A stretch of 64,000 nt of DNA from Sinorhizobium fredii USDA 257 (lineage in GTDB: Bacteria; Pseudomonadota; Alphaproteobacteria; Rhizobiales; Rhizobiaceae), in assembly GCF_000265205.3 (NCBI RefSeq), contig NC_018000.1:1674001-1738000 (forward strand), in the 5' to 3' direction. Shown in pieces: positions 27,778-36,545 of the stretch (its first letter is position 1; every line of letters starts with the position of its first letter). Below the pieces are notes generated by a model, which saw only the letters and a list, made by a program, of their open reading frames with translations, was not told the DNA's origin and made no database searches. The translations under genes were made by a program, and so were the position numbers.

Positions 27778-29055
27778 GTTGGCGATCAGCGGGCGGATAA
27801 GATCCGCCGCCGACATCGCCGAGGCATGTTCCTCGAGCACGGCCTTGAGGCTGACCTCACGATAGCGGTCGAGATTGCCAGCGAAGCGATCGAGCTTGCC
27901 GAGCGCCTCCTCCGGCGTCACCGTATCGATATCGAGCAGCACGTCCTCGACGCCGATGCGCTTGGCAACTTCCTTCGTCTTGAACTCGTAGGCGATCGGC
28001 AGCACCGGCGTGCCGACGCAAAGCGACATGATCATCATGTGCATGCGGGTCGCCACCACGAAATCGAGCTCCTTGGCGATCGCCATCAGCTGTTCCGGCG
28101 TGTGGAACGACGCGTCGACAGTGACATGCTTGGCGATTTCGGGTGCCAGGCCCGAGACGATCAGGTTGGCCGTCTTCGAATCGTCATGCGCATATTCCGC
28201 CACGCCCTGGCAGGTCGAAATGAAGGTGACCTGCTTGCCATGGTCGCGCACCAGCTTCGTGGCGATGTCGCGCACCGATTCGATGTAGCGGCCCATGCCG
28301 CCGTCGCCACCCTGGACGTAGTGCCAATGCCGCACGGAAATGCCGACGCGGCCCGTGGGCGCCGGCCGGCCGATCGTCAACAACGCCTTGATCCGCTCCA
28401 CATCGGCGAGCGCAAAGACGGAATCGGCCACCACATGGCACTTCGAGGGATCGTCGACGAGATCGAGGATGTGGTCGCGCGAACGGACGTCGCGCAACAG
28501 GATCAGCGGGCTGCGGGCGAAAATCGGCGGCAGGTTCCGGCGGTTGTAGGGCTTGGCGAAAGGTCCGAGCGACTGCGTGAAGAAGATCGTCCTCTTGCCG
28601 AGCATCTCCGCAAGCTTGAACTGGTTGATGCGCCGCTCGAGCGAATAGTTTTCGACGAGATAGGTGCCGCCGGTGGTGATCACCATATCGGCGTCCCTGT
28701 ACAGCGCCAGGCTCTCTCGATCGGTGTCGCTGAAGAAACGCCTGTCGAGATAGTTGCCGCTGCCGAGATGACGCAACGCCTGGAAGACGGCCTGGTTATA
28801 GACCTGCTTCAAGGCATTCTTGACAGTATTGTCGTCATATTTGTACTTGAAGATCGATTCGGACGGCAGTTTCCGAAGCTCGATGTCCGGATACTGTTCC
28901 TTCGGATACAGTCGCGCGGCGACTTCCGGCTGGCTGTCGAACACCAGGAACTCTAGCTCCTCGTTCGCTATCGATTTCAGGATGTGCCTGATTGCCAATA
29001 AAATGGCCGCGTCGCCGGTGTTCAAGCAGACGGTATTTTCGACTACAACTTTCAT
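27712..29055 (-). CDS. Polysaccharide pyruvyl transferase family protein
   Basis: A 447-residue protein of the WcaK/CsaB family, which puts a pyruvate ketal on glycans using phosphoenolpyruvate. It begins MKVVVENTVCLNTGDAAILL (the family's N-terminal loop) and has FFTQSLGPFAKPYNRR, ILLRDVRSRDHILDL and, near the end, ATRMHMMIMSLCVGTPVLPI with the conserved Arg-x-His. It points towards the flippase and overlaps it by 66 bases. It is probably part of the same surface-polysaccharide pathway though separately transcribed. Confidence 0.88.
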   Translation of the reverse strand: MKVVVENTVCLNTGDAAILLAIRHILKSIANEELEFLVFDSQPEVAARLYPKEQYPDIELRKLPSESIFKYKYDDNTVKNALKQVYNQAVFQALRHLGSGNYLDRRFFSDTDRESLALYRDADMVITTGGTYLVENYSLERRINQFKLAEMLGKRTIFFTQSLGPFAKPYNRRNLPPIFARSPLILLRDVRSRDHILDLVDDPSKCHVVADSVFALADVERIKALLTIGRPAPTGRVGISVRHWHYVQGGDGGMGRYIESVRDIATKLVRDHGKQVTFISTCQGVAEYAHDDSKTANLIVSGLAPEIAKHVTVDASFHTPEQLMAIAKELDFVVATRMHMMIMSLCVGTPVLPIAYEFKTKEVAKRIGVEDVLLDIDTVTPEEALGKLDRFAGNLDRYREVSLKAVLEEHASAMSAADLIRPLIANSSAKGAKPLREDVEQDLARRA

Positions 29056-29326
29056 GTTCAGTCATCCCCGTGTGTAAAGCCTTGCAGACATGGGAGGAAT
29101 GTCGCCGGCTTGCAGCTTGCGAGAGGTATCGTCCGCATCCCACGGACAACCCGCAATAGCGTTCTGTCGCGAAGTTTTGGTGAATTCATGGCCGTTCGAC
29201 GAGACGTCGTTCAATTGCCGGGACGCCGGCGGTGGGATGGCGCCAATAGCGACCCTCCGTGCGGTCGATACGCGGCTTTCCGTATCGACCCAAATCCGCC
29301 CGAAGGACGCATTGGAGTATCCGCTC

Positions 29327-30940
29327 TTACGCGACCGCTCCTTGCTCTTGAGCAGCCCGCGCAGCCCGCATTTTCGCATACCGGGACAGCGCGATCTTGA
29401 TTGCGACGAGGATGGGCGCGGCTATGACAAACAGCAGCGCGACAGCGTTGAACGCCGTGTCGAAGGCAATCACGGTGGACTGACCTGTCACGACCCGGCC
29501 GAGAAGGCTGGTCGCTGCCCGGCCAGCGGCCGCGGCGTCCATGCCTTTGGCCGTCAGCATCGCGGTCGTCGTCGCCAGCCGCTCGATGACCGCGGGGCCC
29601 CCTGCGGTGACATTGGCACCGAGGACCGCGACATTGGCGACGACATTATGGTCGATCAGCGTCTGGAGTGCGGCCACTCCGATAAGCCCACCCAGCTGAC
29701 GGCCGGTATTGAAGAGGCCGATGCCGGAGGCGAGATTTCGGTTGTTGAGGTTGCCGAAAGCGATCAGCGTGATCGACAGAAACAGGAAGCCAAGGCCAAG
29801 GCCGCGCAGCAGGATTGCTGCCATCATGTCGTCCGCGCCGCTTTCGCTGGTCGATCCGGACAGCATCCACATCGCGACCATGATCATCAGGATGCCGAAC
29901 GGCACCGTGGCGAACGGCGGAACGCGGCGCACCTGCATGAGAAAGGCGGCCAAGAGAAGTGCGCCGACGAACAGCGCGCCACTCGGCAACAGCAGCTGGC
30001 CGGCATCGGTCGGCGTGAACGCCAGGACGGACACGGCAAAGGACGGGATCAGGAAGGCGCTCCCGAACAATGCGGCGCCGGCGACGAAACTGACGATCAG
30101 GGCGAAGCAGAAATCGTCCGATTGGAACAGGGTGAAGTCGAGCAGGCCCTCGCCCTTGGCCAGCACTTGTTGGCCGAGAAAGGCCAGCAGGGTGGCGGCG
30201 CCGATCACCGTCAGCCACAGGATGCGCGGTTCCTCGAACCAGTCCCATCGGCTGCCCTGGCTGAGAACGTAGGTGAAGCAGAACAGCGTGACGCAGATCA
30301 GCGAGAAGCCGATCCAATCAAACGGACGCTGCGCGGGCTTGGTGGGCATCGGGCCGTCGGCGATCAGCAGAAGTCCGGCAGCCGCGAGCGCCAGCGGAAC
30401 GACACTGAAGAAGATCCATGTCCAGGATTGGCTGTCGATCAACCACCCCTGAAGGGCAGGCGCAATGGTCGCGGGGGCGACAACCGACCCCATCGCGAAC
30501 AGGGCTTGGAGGATCGGTTGGCGGGACCGCGGATAGGCGAGGAAAATGATCGCCTGGCCACCGACAAGCAGGACGCCGCCGGCGAAGCCCTGGATAATTC
30601 GAAGTGCGACCAGCAGGTCCAGCCGGGCGGTGACGGCGGCAATGCCGCACGCCATGCCCATGGCGAGCGTTGCGCCGATGATCAGGCTCAGCGGACGGAC
30701 TCGGTTCATCAGCCCGGGGGCGGCGATGAAGCCGATGAGCTTGAGAGCGGTGTAGCCGATATCCAGCCAGGCGAACTCGTCAGGCGTTGCATAGGTGTCG
30801 CCGATGATGTCGGCGCGCCCGAGCGACAGGACGGTGCTGGCGATCGCCTCGGTCAGCGTGGCCAGCACTATGCCCGCCACAAGCAGGGCGCCGGCCGTCG
30901 ATCCGTCGCGGCTCGGCGGGGCAGTGAGGACCCTGGTCAT
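29327..30940 (-). CDS. DHA2-family MFS efflux transporter (EmrB-like)
   Basis: A 537-residue drug:proton antiporter with about 14 predicted helices, double the length of a half-domain and right for DHA2. Family features include RIIQGFAGGVLLVGGQAII in the helix-4/5 region and SQSWTWIFFSVVPLALA after helix 6. Its start overlaps the stop of the HlyD-family gene (ATGA), the usual emrA-emrB layout, so the two should form one pump. No outer-membrane factor gene is present, so a TolC homologue elsewhere would be needed. Confidence 0.9.
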   Translation of the reverse strand: MTRVLTAPPSRDGSTAGALLVAGIVLATLTEAIASTVLSLGRADIIGDTYATPDEFAWLDIGYTALKLIGFIAAPGLMNRVRPLSLIIGATLAMGMACGIAAVTARLDLLVALRIIQGFAGGVLLVGGQAIIFLAYPRSRQPILQALFAMGSVVAPATIAPALQGWLIDSQSWTWIFFSVVPLALAAAGLLLIADGPMPTKPAQRPFDWIGFSLICVTLFCFTYVLSQGSRWDWFEEPRILWLTVIGAATLLAFLGQQVLAKGEGLLDFTLFQSDDFCFALIVSFVAGAALFGSAFLIPSFAVSVLAFTPTDAGQLLLPSGALFVGALLLAAFLMQVRRVPPFATVPFGILMIMVAMWMLSGSTSESGADDMMAAILLRGLGLGFLFLSITLIAFGNLNNRNLASGIGLFNTGRQLGGLIGVAALQTLIDHNVVANVAVLGANVTAGGPAVIERLATTTAMLTAKGMDAAAAGRAATSLLGRVVTGQSTVIAFDTAFNAVALLFVIAAPILVAIKIALSRYAKMRAARAAQEQGAVA

Positions 30941-32034
30941 GAGCCGCCTCCCGGCGCGATCTCGACACGCGCGGACAAGCCGGGCACGAGGCGGCCGGGC
31001 AACGGATTGCTGGCAAACCTGATCTTCACCGGAACGCGCTGGACGACGCGAACGAAGTTGCCGGTGGCATTGTCCGTCGGCAGCAAGCTGAAGGCGGAGC
31101 CGCTGCCGGGCGCAAAGCTGTCGACCACGCCTTCAAGCGCCCCGTTCGGATAGCCGTCGATGGTGATACGGACGCGCTGGCCGGGCCGGATATGTTCGAG
31201 CTGGGTTTCCTTGAAATTCGCCACGACCCAGACATCGTTGACCGGAACGATGTCGAGCAAGGCGGCGCCCGGCGCAACGAGCCGGCCGATGCGGACCTGA
31301 CGGTTGCCGATAACGCCGCCGACAGGCGCGCGCACCACGGTGCTGTCGAGATCGATCTGGGCAAGATCGCGCGCCGCCTCTGCCTGCGCCACGGCGGCAA
31401 CGGCCGCTTCGCGCTGGGCGGCAAGGACGGCCATACGCTGCTGCTGCGCCTCTACCGTCGCGGAGGCGGCCGACACGTTCGCCTCGGCTCTCGATCGCGC
31501 CGCGTCGCTTTCATCGACATGGGCCTGGCTGATGGTGTTGCTGCGGATCAGTTCGCGGCGGCGCTCGTAGGCCTTGGTCGCCAGATTCATCTCGGCCACG
31601 GCCGACCGTCTCTGGGCCTCCGCCTGCCGGATGAGCGCATGCTGAAGCTTTGTCTCCGCATCGACATTGACGAGCCGAGCCGCCGCCGCTTCGACGTTGG
31701 CGACCGCTTGGGCAAGCCGTGCGCGGTAGTCGCGATCGTCGATCCGGAACAGGATGTCGCCCGCCTGGACGGCTTGGTTGTCCTTGATATCTACCGCCGT
31801 GACGTAACCCGCAACCTTCGGAGCGAGCGAGGTCACATCGCCGCGGACGTAAGCGTTGTCGGTCGACGCCTCGCCGCTCGAGCGAGCCTTGGCCCATCCG
31901 CCAGCCACAACCACCACGGCGCCGAGGCACAGCAGCAGGCCGATCATCTTTCTCTTGTTCTGCCGCGTCCCGACAGTTCCGGTCCCGGAACCTCCGCCGG
32001 TGACGTAGGCAACCTTGTTCTCAAGCGAATCCAT
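30937..32034 (-). CDS. EmrA/HlyD-family periplasmic adaptor with an odd SDR-like N-terminus
   Basis: A 365-residue membrane-fusion protein linking the DHA2 pump to an outer-membrane channel. After a membrane anchor (MIGLLLCLGAVVVVAGGW) come lipoyl and hairpin regions (STDNAYVRGDVTSLAPKVAG, QAVQAGDILFRIDDRDY, a long Ala-rich coiled coil) and a beta-barrel part (VVANFKETQLEHIRPGQ). The first 17 residues, containing LENKVAYVTGGGSGTG, look like the start of a short-chain dehydrogenase rather than an adaptor. ATG 32034 has AGGA upstream. ATG 31947, just before the anchor, is the alternative, but its ribosome site is poor. Confidence 0.88.
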   Translation of the reverse strand: MDSLENKVAYVTGGGSGTGTVGTRQNKRKMIGLLLCLGAVVVVAGGWAKARSSGEASTDNAYVRGDVTSLAPKVAGYVTAVDIKDNQAVQAGDILFRIDDRDYRARLAQAVANVEAAAARLVNVDAETKLQHALIRQAEAQRRSAVAEMNLATKAYERRRELIRSNTISQAHVDESDAARSRAEANVSAASATVEAQQQRMAVLAAQREAAVAAVAQAEAARDLAQIDLDSTVVRAPVGGVIGNRQVRIGRLVAPGAALLDIVPVNDVWVVANFKETQLEHIRPGQRVRITIDGYPNGALEGVVDSFAPGSGSAFSLLPTDNATGNFVRVVQRVPVKIRFASNPLPGRLVPGLSARVEIAPGGGS

Positions 32035-32100
32035 TTTCTCATGTCCTGTTGAAGGCGCAGCCCGGAACCGGGCCGCCGCCTGACGGGTCCGTGGGGAGCT

Positions 32101-32853
32101 TCAGTTCGCGGCTTGCTGCGCGAGCCAGTCCTCGAAACGGATCGCGCCGATGCGCGGGTTCTTGCCGGGGGTCAGCGATTTATCGTCCAGAACGGCGCCG
32201 AAGTAGCGCGCGTGGACGTCTGGCACGACCTTGCGCGTGTCCTGCGTTGCGCTGAGGAAACGCCGGACCACTTCGTCGAGCGGGATCGCCTCCGGACCGG
32301 CGACTTCGACCGTGCCGTTGACCGGCGGTGCGACGGCGACTTCGGCGAGCGCCGCCGCCACGTCTTCAGATGCGATCGGTTGGAACAGCGCCGGCGATAG
32401 GCGGATCTCCTCGCCGACGGCGGCCGACTCGGCAATGCCGCCGACAAATTCGAAGAACTGCGTGGCACGCAGGATGGTGTAGGGAATGCCGGACGCCTTG
32501 ATGAGGTTTTCCTGCGCGACCTTCGCCCGGAAATAGCCGTTCTCGGGAAGCCTTTCGCTGCCAACAATGGATAGGGCAACGTGGTGGCGCACGCCGGCGG
32601 CAGCTTCGGCAGCCAGCAGGTTGCGGCCCGAGGTCTCGAAGAATTCGAGGACGGCCTTGTCTTCCCACACCGGCGCGTTCGCCACGTCGACGACAATCTC
32701 GGTGCCATCCATCGCTTCGGCCAACCCCTCGCGGGTGATGGTGTTCACACCCGTGTTGGGGGCGGCGGCCAGGACGTCATGGCCGCGCTCTCTGAGGTTC
32801 TTGACAAGTTTCGATCCGATGAGGCCGGTGCCTCCGATGACGACGATCTTCAT
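32101..32853 (-). CDS. NmrA-like NAD(P)-binding protein
   Basis: A 250-residue atypical short-chain dehydrogenase-like protein. The Rossmann motif is MKIVVIGGTGLIGSKLV, followed by EIVVDVANAPVWEDKAVLEF and HHVALSIVGSERLPENGYFR. There YxxxK (YFRAK) could be a catalytic pair, and the GIPYTILRATQFFEF segment is typical of NmrA/QOR2-like proteins. These act as quinone or nitroaromatic reductases, or as redox sensors. It precedes the efflux pair by 66 bases on the same strand, suggesting a joint response to reactive or aromatic compounds. Confidence 0.83.
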   Translation of the reverse strand: MKIVVIGGTGLIGSKLVKNLRERGHDVLAAAPNTGVNTITREGLAEAMDGTEIVVDVANAPVWEDKAVLEFFETSGRNLLAAEAAAGVRHHVALSIVGSERLPENGYFRAKVAQENLIKASGIPYTILRATQFFEFVGGIAESAAVGEEIRLSPALFQPIASEDVAAALAEVAVAPPVNGTVEVAGPEAIPLDEVVRRFLSATQDTRKVVPDVHARYFGAVLDDKSLTPGKNPRIGAIRFEDWLAQQAAN

Positions 32854-33100
32854 GGCTTCTCTCCGCTTCTGTCGACCGCACCCATTGCCGTCGACTTGAT
32901 GGAGAGTGCCTGCAAGCTTGCGGGAAGTCCTTGCGGCGTGCTTGAATTGACCTTGAGGGAAGCTTGGTTATTCGTCCAAGACGGATTGCCCGACGGGGAT
33001 GGATTCTCTAACCAGGCGTTGCCGTGCTATCGAATGGACGGGAACATTCGCCGTTGCCCCGGCCATGAAGCCGACGGCACCCGGCCGAGGGACACGCGAC

Positions 33101-34681
33101 GTGCAATTCGCATTTGGAGACTACGTGCTCGACCCCGAGCGCCGGGAACTCACCCTGCGCTCGCAAGTCGTGACCGTCGGACCGCAGGTTTTCGACCTAT
33201 TGCTGCATCTGATCATGAACCGTGACCGCGTCGTCAGCAAGGACGATCTGCTGCAGGCGGTATGGAGCGGCCGGATCGTCTCGGAATCGACGATCACCAG
33301 TCACATCAACGCGGTTCGCAAGGCCATCGGCGACAGTGGCGAAGAGCAGCGCCTGGTCCGAACAGTCGCCCGCAAGGGCTTCCGTTTCATTGGCGAGATC
33401 GGGGAAGCGCTACAGACCGGCGGCGCAGGTACTGTCGGACACGCCTCCAGCGAATCGAGCGAGCCTCCCTCCGCGCTTGTCCTTCCGGACAAGCCCTCGA
33501 TTACCGTCTTGCCCTTCCAGAACCTGAGCGGCGATCCGGAGCAGGAATATTTCGCCGATGGCGTGGTGGAGGATATCATTGCCGCCCTGTCGCGTATCCG
33601 CTGGCTGTTCGTCATCGCGCGCAATTCGAGTTTTACCTACAAGGGCAGGGCGGTCGACGTGAAGGACGTCGGCCAGGAGCTTGGCGTGCGCTACGTGCTG
33701 GAGGGTAGCGTGCGCAAGGCGGCAAACAGGGTGCGCATCACCGGCCAGCTCATCGACGCCACGACCGGAACGCATCTCTGGGCGGAGCGCTTCGAAGGCA
33801 CGCTTGACGACATTTTCGAACTGCAGGACCGGATGGCCGAAAGCGTCGTCGGCGCGATATCACCACAGCTCGAACGGGCGGAGATCGAGCGCGCCAAGCG
33901 CAAGCCGACGGAAAGCCTGGACGCCTACGACTATTATCTGCGCGGCATGGCGAAGCTGCACAGCGGAACAAGAGAAGCCATCGAGGCGGCGCTGCCCTTG
34001 TTTTACAAGGCCACCGAGCTCGACCCGGAATTCGCATCGGCCTTCGGCATGGCGGCCTGGTGCCATTTCTGGCGCAAGGTGAACGGCTGGATGGCCGACC
34101 GCCCGAGCGAGATCGCCGAGGGTGCGCGGCTGGCGCGGCTGGCGGTGGAGCTCGGCCGGGAGGATGCGGTGGCACTGACGAGAGGCGGGCATGCGCTCGC
34201 CCATCTGGTCGGCGACCTCGACAGCGGCATTGCGCTCATCGACAGGGCCGTGCTGCTCAACCCGAACCTCGCCCCCGCCTGGTTCCTCGGGGGCGCCCTG
34301 CGCGCGCTTCGCGGTGAAACAGACGCCGCGATCGAACACTTGGCTAATGCCGTTCGCCTGAGCCCGCTGGATCCGGAAATGTTCAGGATGCAGGTGGGGA
34401 TGGCGCTGGCACATTTTTTTGCCGGGCGCTTCGATTTCGCTACGGCCTGGGCGGAAAAGGCGCTGGGAAACCTGCCCAGCTTGCTCCCGGCGGCCGCCCT
34501 GGCGGCGGCGAGCCACGCGCTTGCCGGACGGACGGACAAGGCGAAGCAAGCGATGCAGCACCTGCGCAGCCTCGATCCGTCGCTCCGCGTCTCCAATCTC
34601 AGGGACTGGCTCCCGATTCATCGCCCGGAAGATCTGGCGCGGTTCGCGGATGGATTGCGGCTGGCCGGGTTGCCCGAGTGA
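33101..34681 (+). CDS. Winged-helix regulator with TolB-like and TPR domains
   Basis: A one-component regulator of about 526 residues. An OmpR-type winged helix comes first (FAFGDYVLDPERRELTLRS, WSGRIVSESTITSHINAVRK, VRTVARKGFRFIGEI). A TolB-like N-terminal module follows near 130-260 (ITVLPFQNLSGDPEQEYFAD, GVRYVLEGSVRKA, GTHLWAERFEG), then tetratricopeptide repeats to the end. There is no receiver or membrane segment. I start it at GTG 33101, which has GAGGGA eight bases upstream; ATG 33065 or 32999 would add a non-conserved lead. It is divergent from the nmrA-like/emrAB operon and may control it. Confidence 0.82.
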   Translation: MQFAFGDYVLDPERRELTLRSQVVTVGPQVFDLLLHLIMNRDRVVSKDDLLQAVWSGRIVSESTITSHINAVRKAIGDSGEEQRLVRTVARKGFRFIGEIGEALQTGGAGTVGHASSESSEPPSALVLPDKPSITVLPFQNLSGDPEQEYFADGVVEDIIAALSRIRWLFVIARNSSFTYKGRAVDVKDVGQELGVRYVLEGSVRKAANRVRITGQLIDATTGTHLWAERFEGTLDDIFELQDRMAESVVGAISPQLERAEIERAKRKPTESLDAYDYYLRGMAKLHSGTREAIEAALPLFYKATELDPEFASAFGMAAWCHFWRKVNGWMADRPSEIAEGARLARLAVELGREDAVALTRGGHALAHLVGDLDSGIALIDRAVLLNPNLAPAWFLGGALRALRGETDAAIEHLANAVRLSPLDPEMFRMQVGMALAHFFAGRFDFATAWAEKALGNLPSLLPAAALAAASHALAGRTDKAKQAMQHLRSLDPSLRVSNLRDWLPIHRPEDLARFADGLRLAGLPE

Positions 34682-34742
34682 CCGCGGCACGATGCCGTCC
34701 CCCAAAGTGTCCACTTTTCTCGATTGGGTCGCAACGCCGCAA

Positions 34743-35498
34743 CTACTGCACCAGCGGCCGCAGCGCGGCCTGCATCTCCCGGAGCATGGGCAGGTAGCAT
34801 TCCCCCAGATCGGAAGCGGCAACATGGGCGGCAGGCGCCCCGATATTGAGCGCCGCTACCACCTGTCCGCGCGCATTCATCAATGGAACGGCAATTGAAC
34901 AAAGCCCGAGTTCGAGCTCCTGGTCGATGACCGCATAGCCCTGCTCGCGCACCCGTCGCAGTTCCGCGATCAATTCGTCCGGATCTGTCTTCGTCCGCGG
35001 CGTGTTGGCCTTGAGTTCGGTGCGGCTGAGGATCTCCCGCGCCTCAACTTCAGGAAGTGCGGCAAGGAGCACTCTTCCCATCGAAGCGCAATAGGCGGGA
35101 AGCCGCGAGCCGGGCATCAGGTTGATCGACATCACCCGGCGCTGCGAGGCGCGGGCCACATAGACGACCTCCGTGCCATCGAGCACCGAGGCCGAGGCGC
35201 TTTGCCCGGCCCTTTCCGAGAGCTGGTCGAGATAGGGCTGGACGATCGCCGGCAGCGGCGTCGCCGAGAGATAGGCGTGGCCGAGCCGCAGGATCTTCGG
35301 CGTCAGGGTGAAGAACTTGCCGTCATAATCGGCATAGCCGAGTTCCGCGAGCGTCAGCAGCGAGCGCCGCACGGTCGCACGGTCGAGGCTGGTGCGTTTC
35401 GATGCCTCGGCAATCGACAGTCGCGGCTGCGCCTCGCCGAAGGCTTCTATGACTTTCAAACCGCGTGCGAAGCCGCTGACGAAATCCGTTTCCCGCAT
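34743..35498 (-). CDS. pcaR: IclR-family regulator of the beta-ketoadipate genes
   Basis: A 251-residue IclR-type regulator. The helix-turn-helix is near residues 10-65 (SGFARGLKVIEAFGEAQP, TSLDRATVRRSLLTLAELG). The effector domain has YVARASQRRVMSINLMPGSR, PAYCASMGRVLLA and GLCSIAVPLMNARGQVVAAL, as in PcaR, PcaU and PobR. ATG 35498 follows an AGGGGGAGA site. It is divergent from pcaIJF and faces an operator like those of PcaR/PcaU, so it most likely responds to 3-oxoadipate or protocatechuate. Confidence 0.9.
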   Translation of the reverse strand: MRETDFVSGFARGLKVIEAFGEAQPRLSIAEASKRTSLDRATVRRSLLTLAELGYADYDGKFFTLTPKILRLGHAYLSATPLPAIVQPYLDQLSERAGQSASASVLDGTEVVYVARASQRRVMSINLMPGSRLPAYCASMGRVLLAALPEVEAREILSRTELKANTPRTKTDPDELIAELRRVREQGYAVIDQELELGLCSIAVPLMNARGQVVAALNIGAPAAHVAASDLGECYLPMLREMQAALRPLVQ

Positions 35499-35525
35499 GA
35501 TTCTCCCCCTCATCAACTCGCTTTT

Positions 35526-35568
35526 ATTTTGTGCGATATACGAACAAATGTCAAATATCGCACAAAAT
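35526..35568. promoter_or_regulatory. PcaR/PcaU-type operator between pcaR and pcaI
   Basis: A perfect 14-base inverted repeat, ATTTTGTGCGATAT at 35526-35539 and ATATCGCACAAAAT at 35555-35568, with a 15-base spacer. On the minus strand GTTCGTATATCGCAC (35531-35545) agrees at 12 of 15 positions with the PcaR consensus GTTCGATAATCGCAC, giving a partial third repeat (ACGAACAAA) as in PcaU sites. A TTGACG / TTTATT promoter with 17-base spacing (35571-35599) follows towards pcaI. Confidence 0.72.
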
Positions 35569-35677
35569 ATTTGACGATCGACGGAAATGAGCGTTTATTC
35601 CCGGCAATCGCCGCTGCCGGACGCCTATCCGTTCGAGGCAAGACGCACCGCCAGGCGGCAAATAGAGGAGGAATTGG

Positions 35678-36535
35678 ATGGCTCGCATAATGTCGCTCGC
35701 CGACGCGGTGGCGGAAAACGTCCGGGACGGCGACACCGTCGCCATGGAGGGCTTCACGCACCTCATTCCCTATGCTGCCGGTCACGAGGTGATCCGCCAG
35801 GGCAGGAAGGATCTGTTTTTAGTCCGCATGACCCCGGACATCCTCTACGACCAGCTGATCGGCGTCGGCGCCGCCCGCGGCATGAAATTCTCCTGGGGCG
35901 GCAATCCCGGCGTCGGCTCGCTGCACCGCTTCCGCGATGCGGTCGAGAACCAATGGCCGCGGCCGCTCCAGATCGAGGAGCACTCACATGCGGCGATGGC
36001 CAACGCCTATGAGGCGGGCGCGGCGAACCTGCCTTTCGCCATGCTGCGCGGCTATATCGGCGCCGACCTGCCGAAGGTGAACTCCAACATCAAGAGCGTC
36101 ACCTGCCCCTTCACAAACGAAGTACTCGCCGCCGTCCCGGCGATCCGTCCCGACGTGACGATCATTCACGCTCAGCGCGCCGACCGCAAAGGCAATGTGC
36201 TGCTCGAAGGCATCGTCGGCGTCCAGAAGGAGGCGGTGCTTGCGGCGAAGCACTCGATCGTCACTGTGGAAGAGATTGTCGAGGAGCTCTCGCCGCCCTC
36301 CCCCAATTCCGTGGTGCTGCCGACCTGGGCGGTAACCGCCGTCGCCCATGTACCCGGCGGCGCCTTCCCATCCTACGCGCATGGCTACTATCCGCGCTCC
36401 AACTCCTTCTACATCCGCTGGGACGAGATCGCCCGCGACCGGGAGAGCTTCACCGCCTGGATCAAGGAGAACGTGCTCGACGCGAAGCCCGAGGATTTCG
36501 CCGAGCATGCCGCAAAGTCGGCCAAGGCCGCGTGA
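35678..36535 (+). CDS. pcaI: 3-oxoadipate CoA-transferase, alpha subunit (CatI/glutaconate type)
   Basis: With PcaJ, moves CoA from succinyl-CoA to 3-oxoadipate. The 285-residue chain has the family I opening MARIMSLADAVAENVRDGDT and VAMEGFTHLIPYAAGHEVIR, and later SWGGNPGVGSLHRF and VTIIHAQRADRKGNVLLEG. Size and motifs fit the larger CatI/glutaconate-transferase branch rather than the roughly 230-residue PcaI of Pseudomonas putida. Strong GAGGAGG ribosome site; first gene of pcaIJF under the PcaR operator. Confidence 0.92.
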   Translation: MARIMSLADAVAENVRDGDTVAMEGFTHLIPYAAGHEVIRQGRKDLFLVRMTPDILYDQLIGVGAARGMKFSWGGNPGVGSLHRFRDAVENQWPRPLQIEEHSHAAMANAYEAGAANLPFAMLRGYIGADLPKVNSNIKSVTCPFTNEVLAAVPAIRPDVTIIHAQRADRKGNVLLEGIVGVQKEAVLAAKHSIVTVEEIVEELSPPSPNSVVLPTWAVTAVAHVPGGAFPSYAHGYYPRSNSFYIRWDEIARDRESFTAWIKENVLDAKPEDFAEHAAKSAKAA

Positions 36536-36545
36536 GGAGGAGACG

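Noticed and set aside
29090..31153. A 687-codon open frame on the plus strand over the efflux transporter
   Set aside because: Antisense of the DHA2 transporter; highly charged low-complexity translation, no motif.
32930..32990. A SoxR/MerR-like dyad (CCTCAAGGTCAATTCAAG on the minus strand) near the efflux operon
   Set aside because: Only one arm matches a SoxR box, and no SoxR or MerR gene is adjacent; the symmetry is too weak to report.
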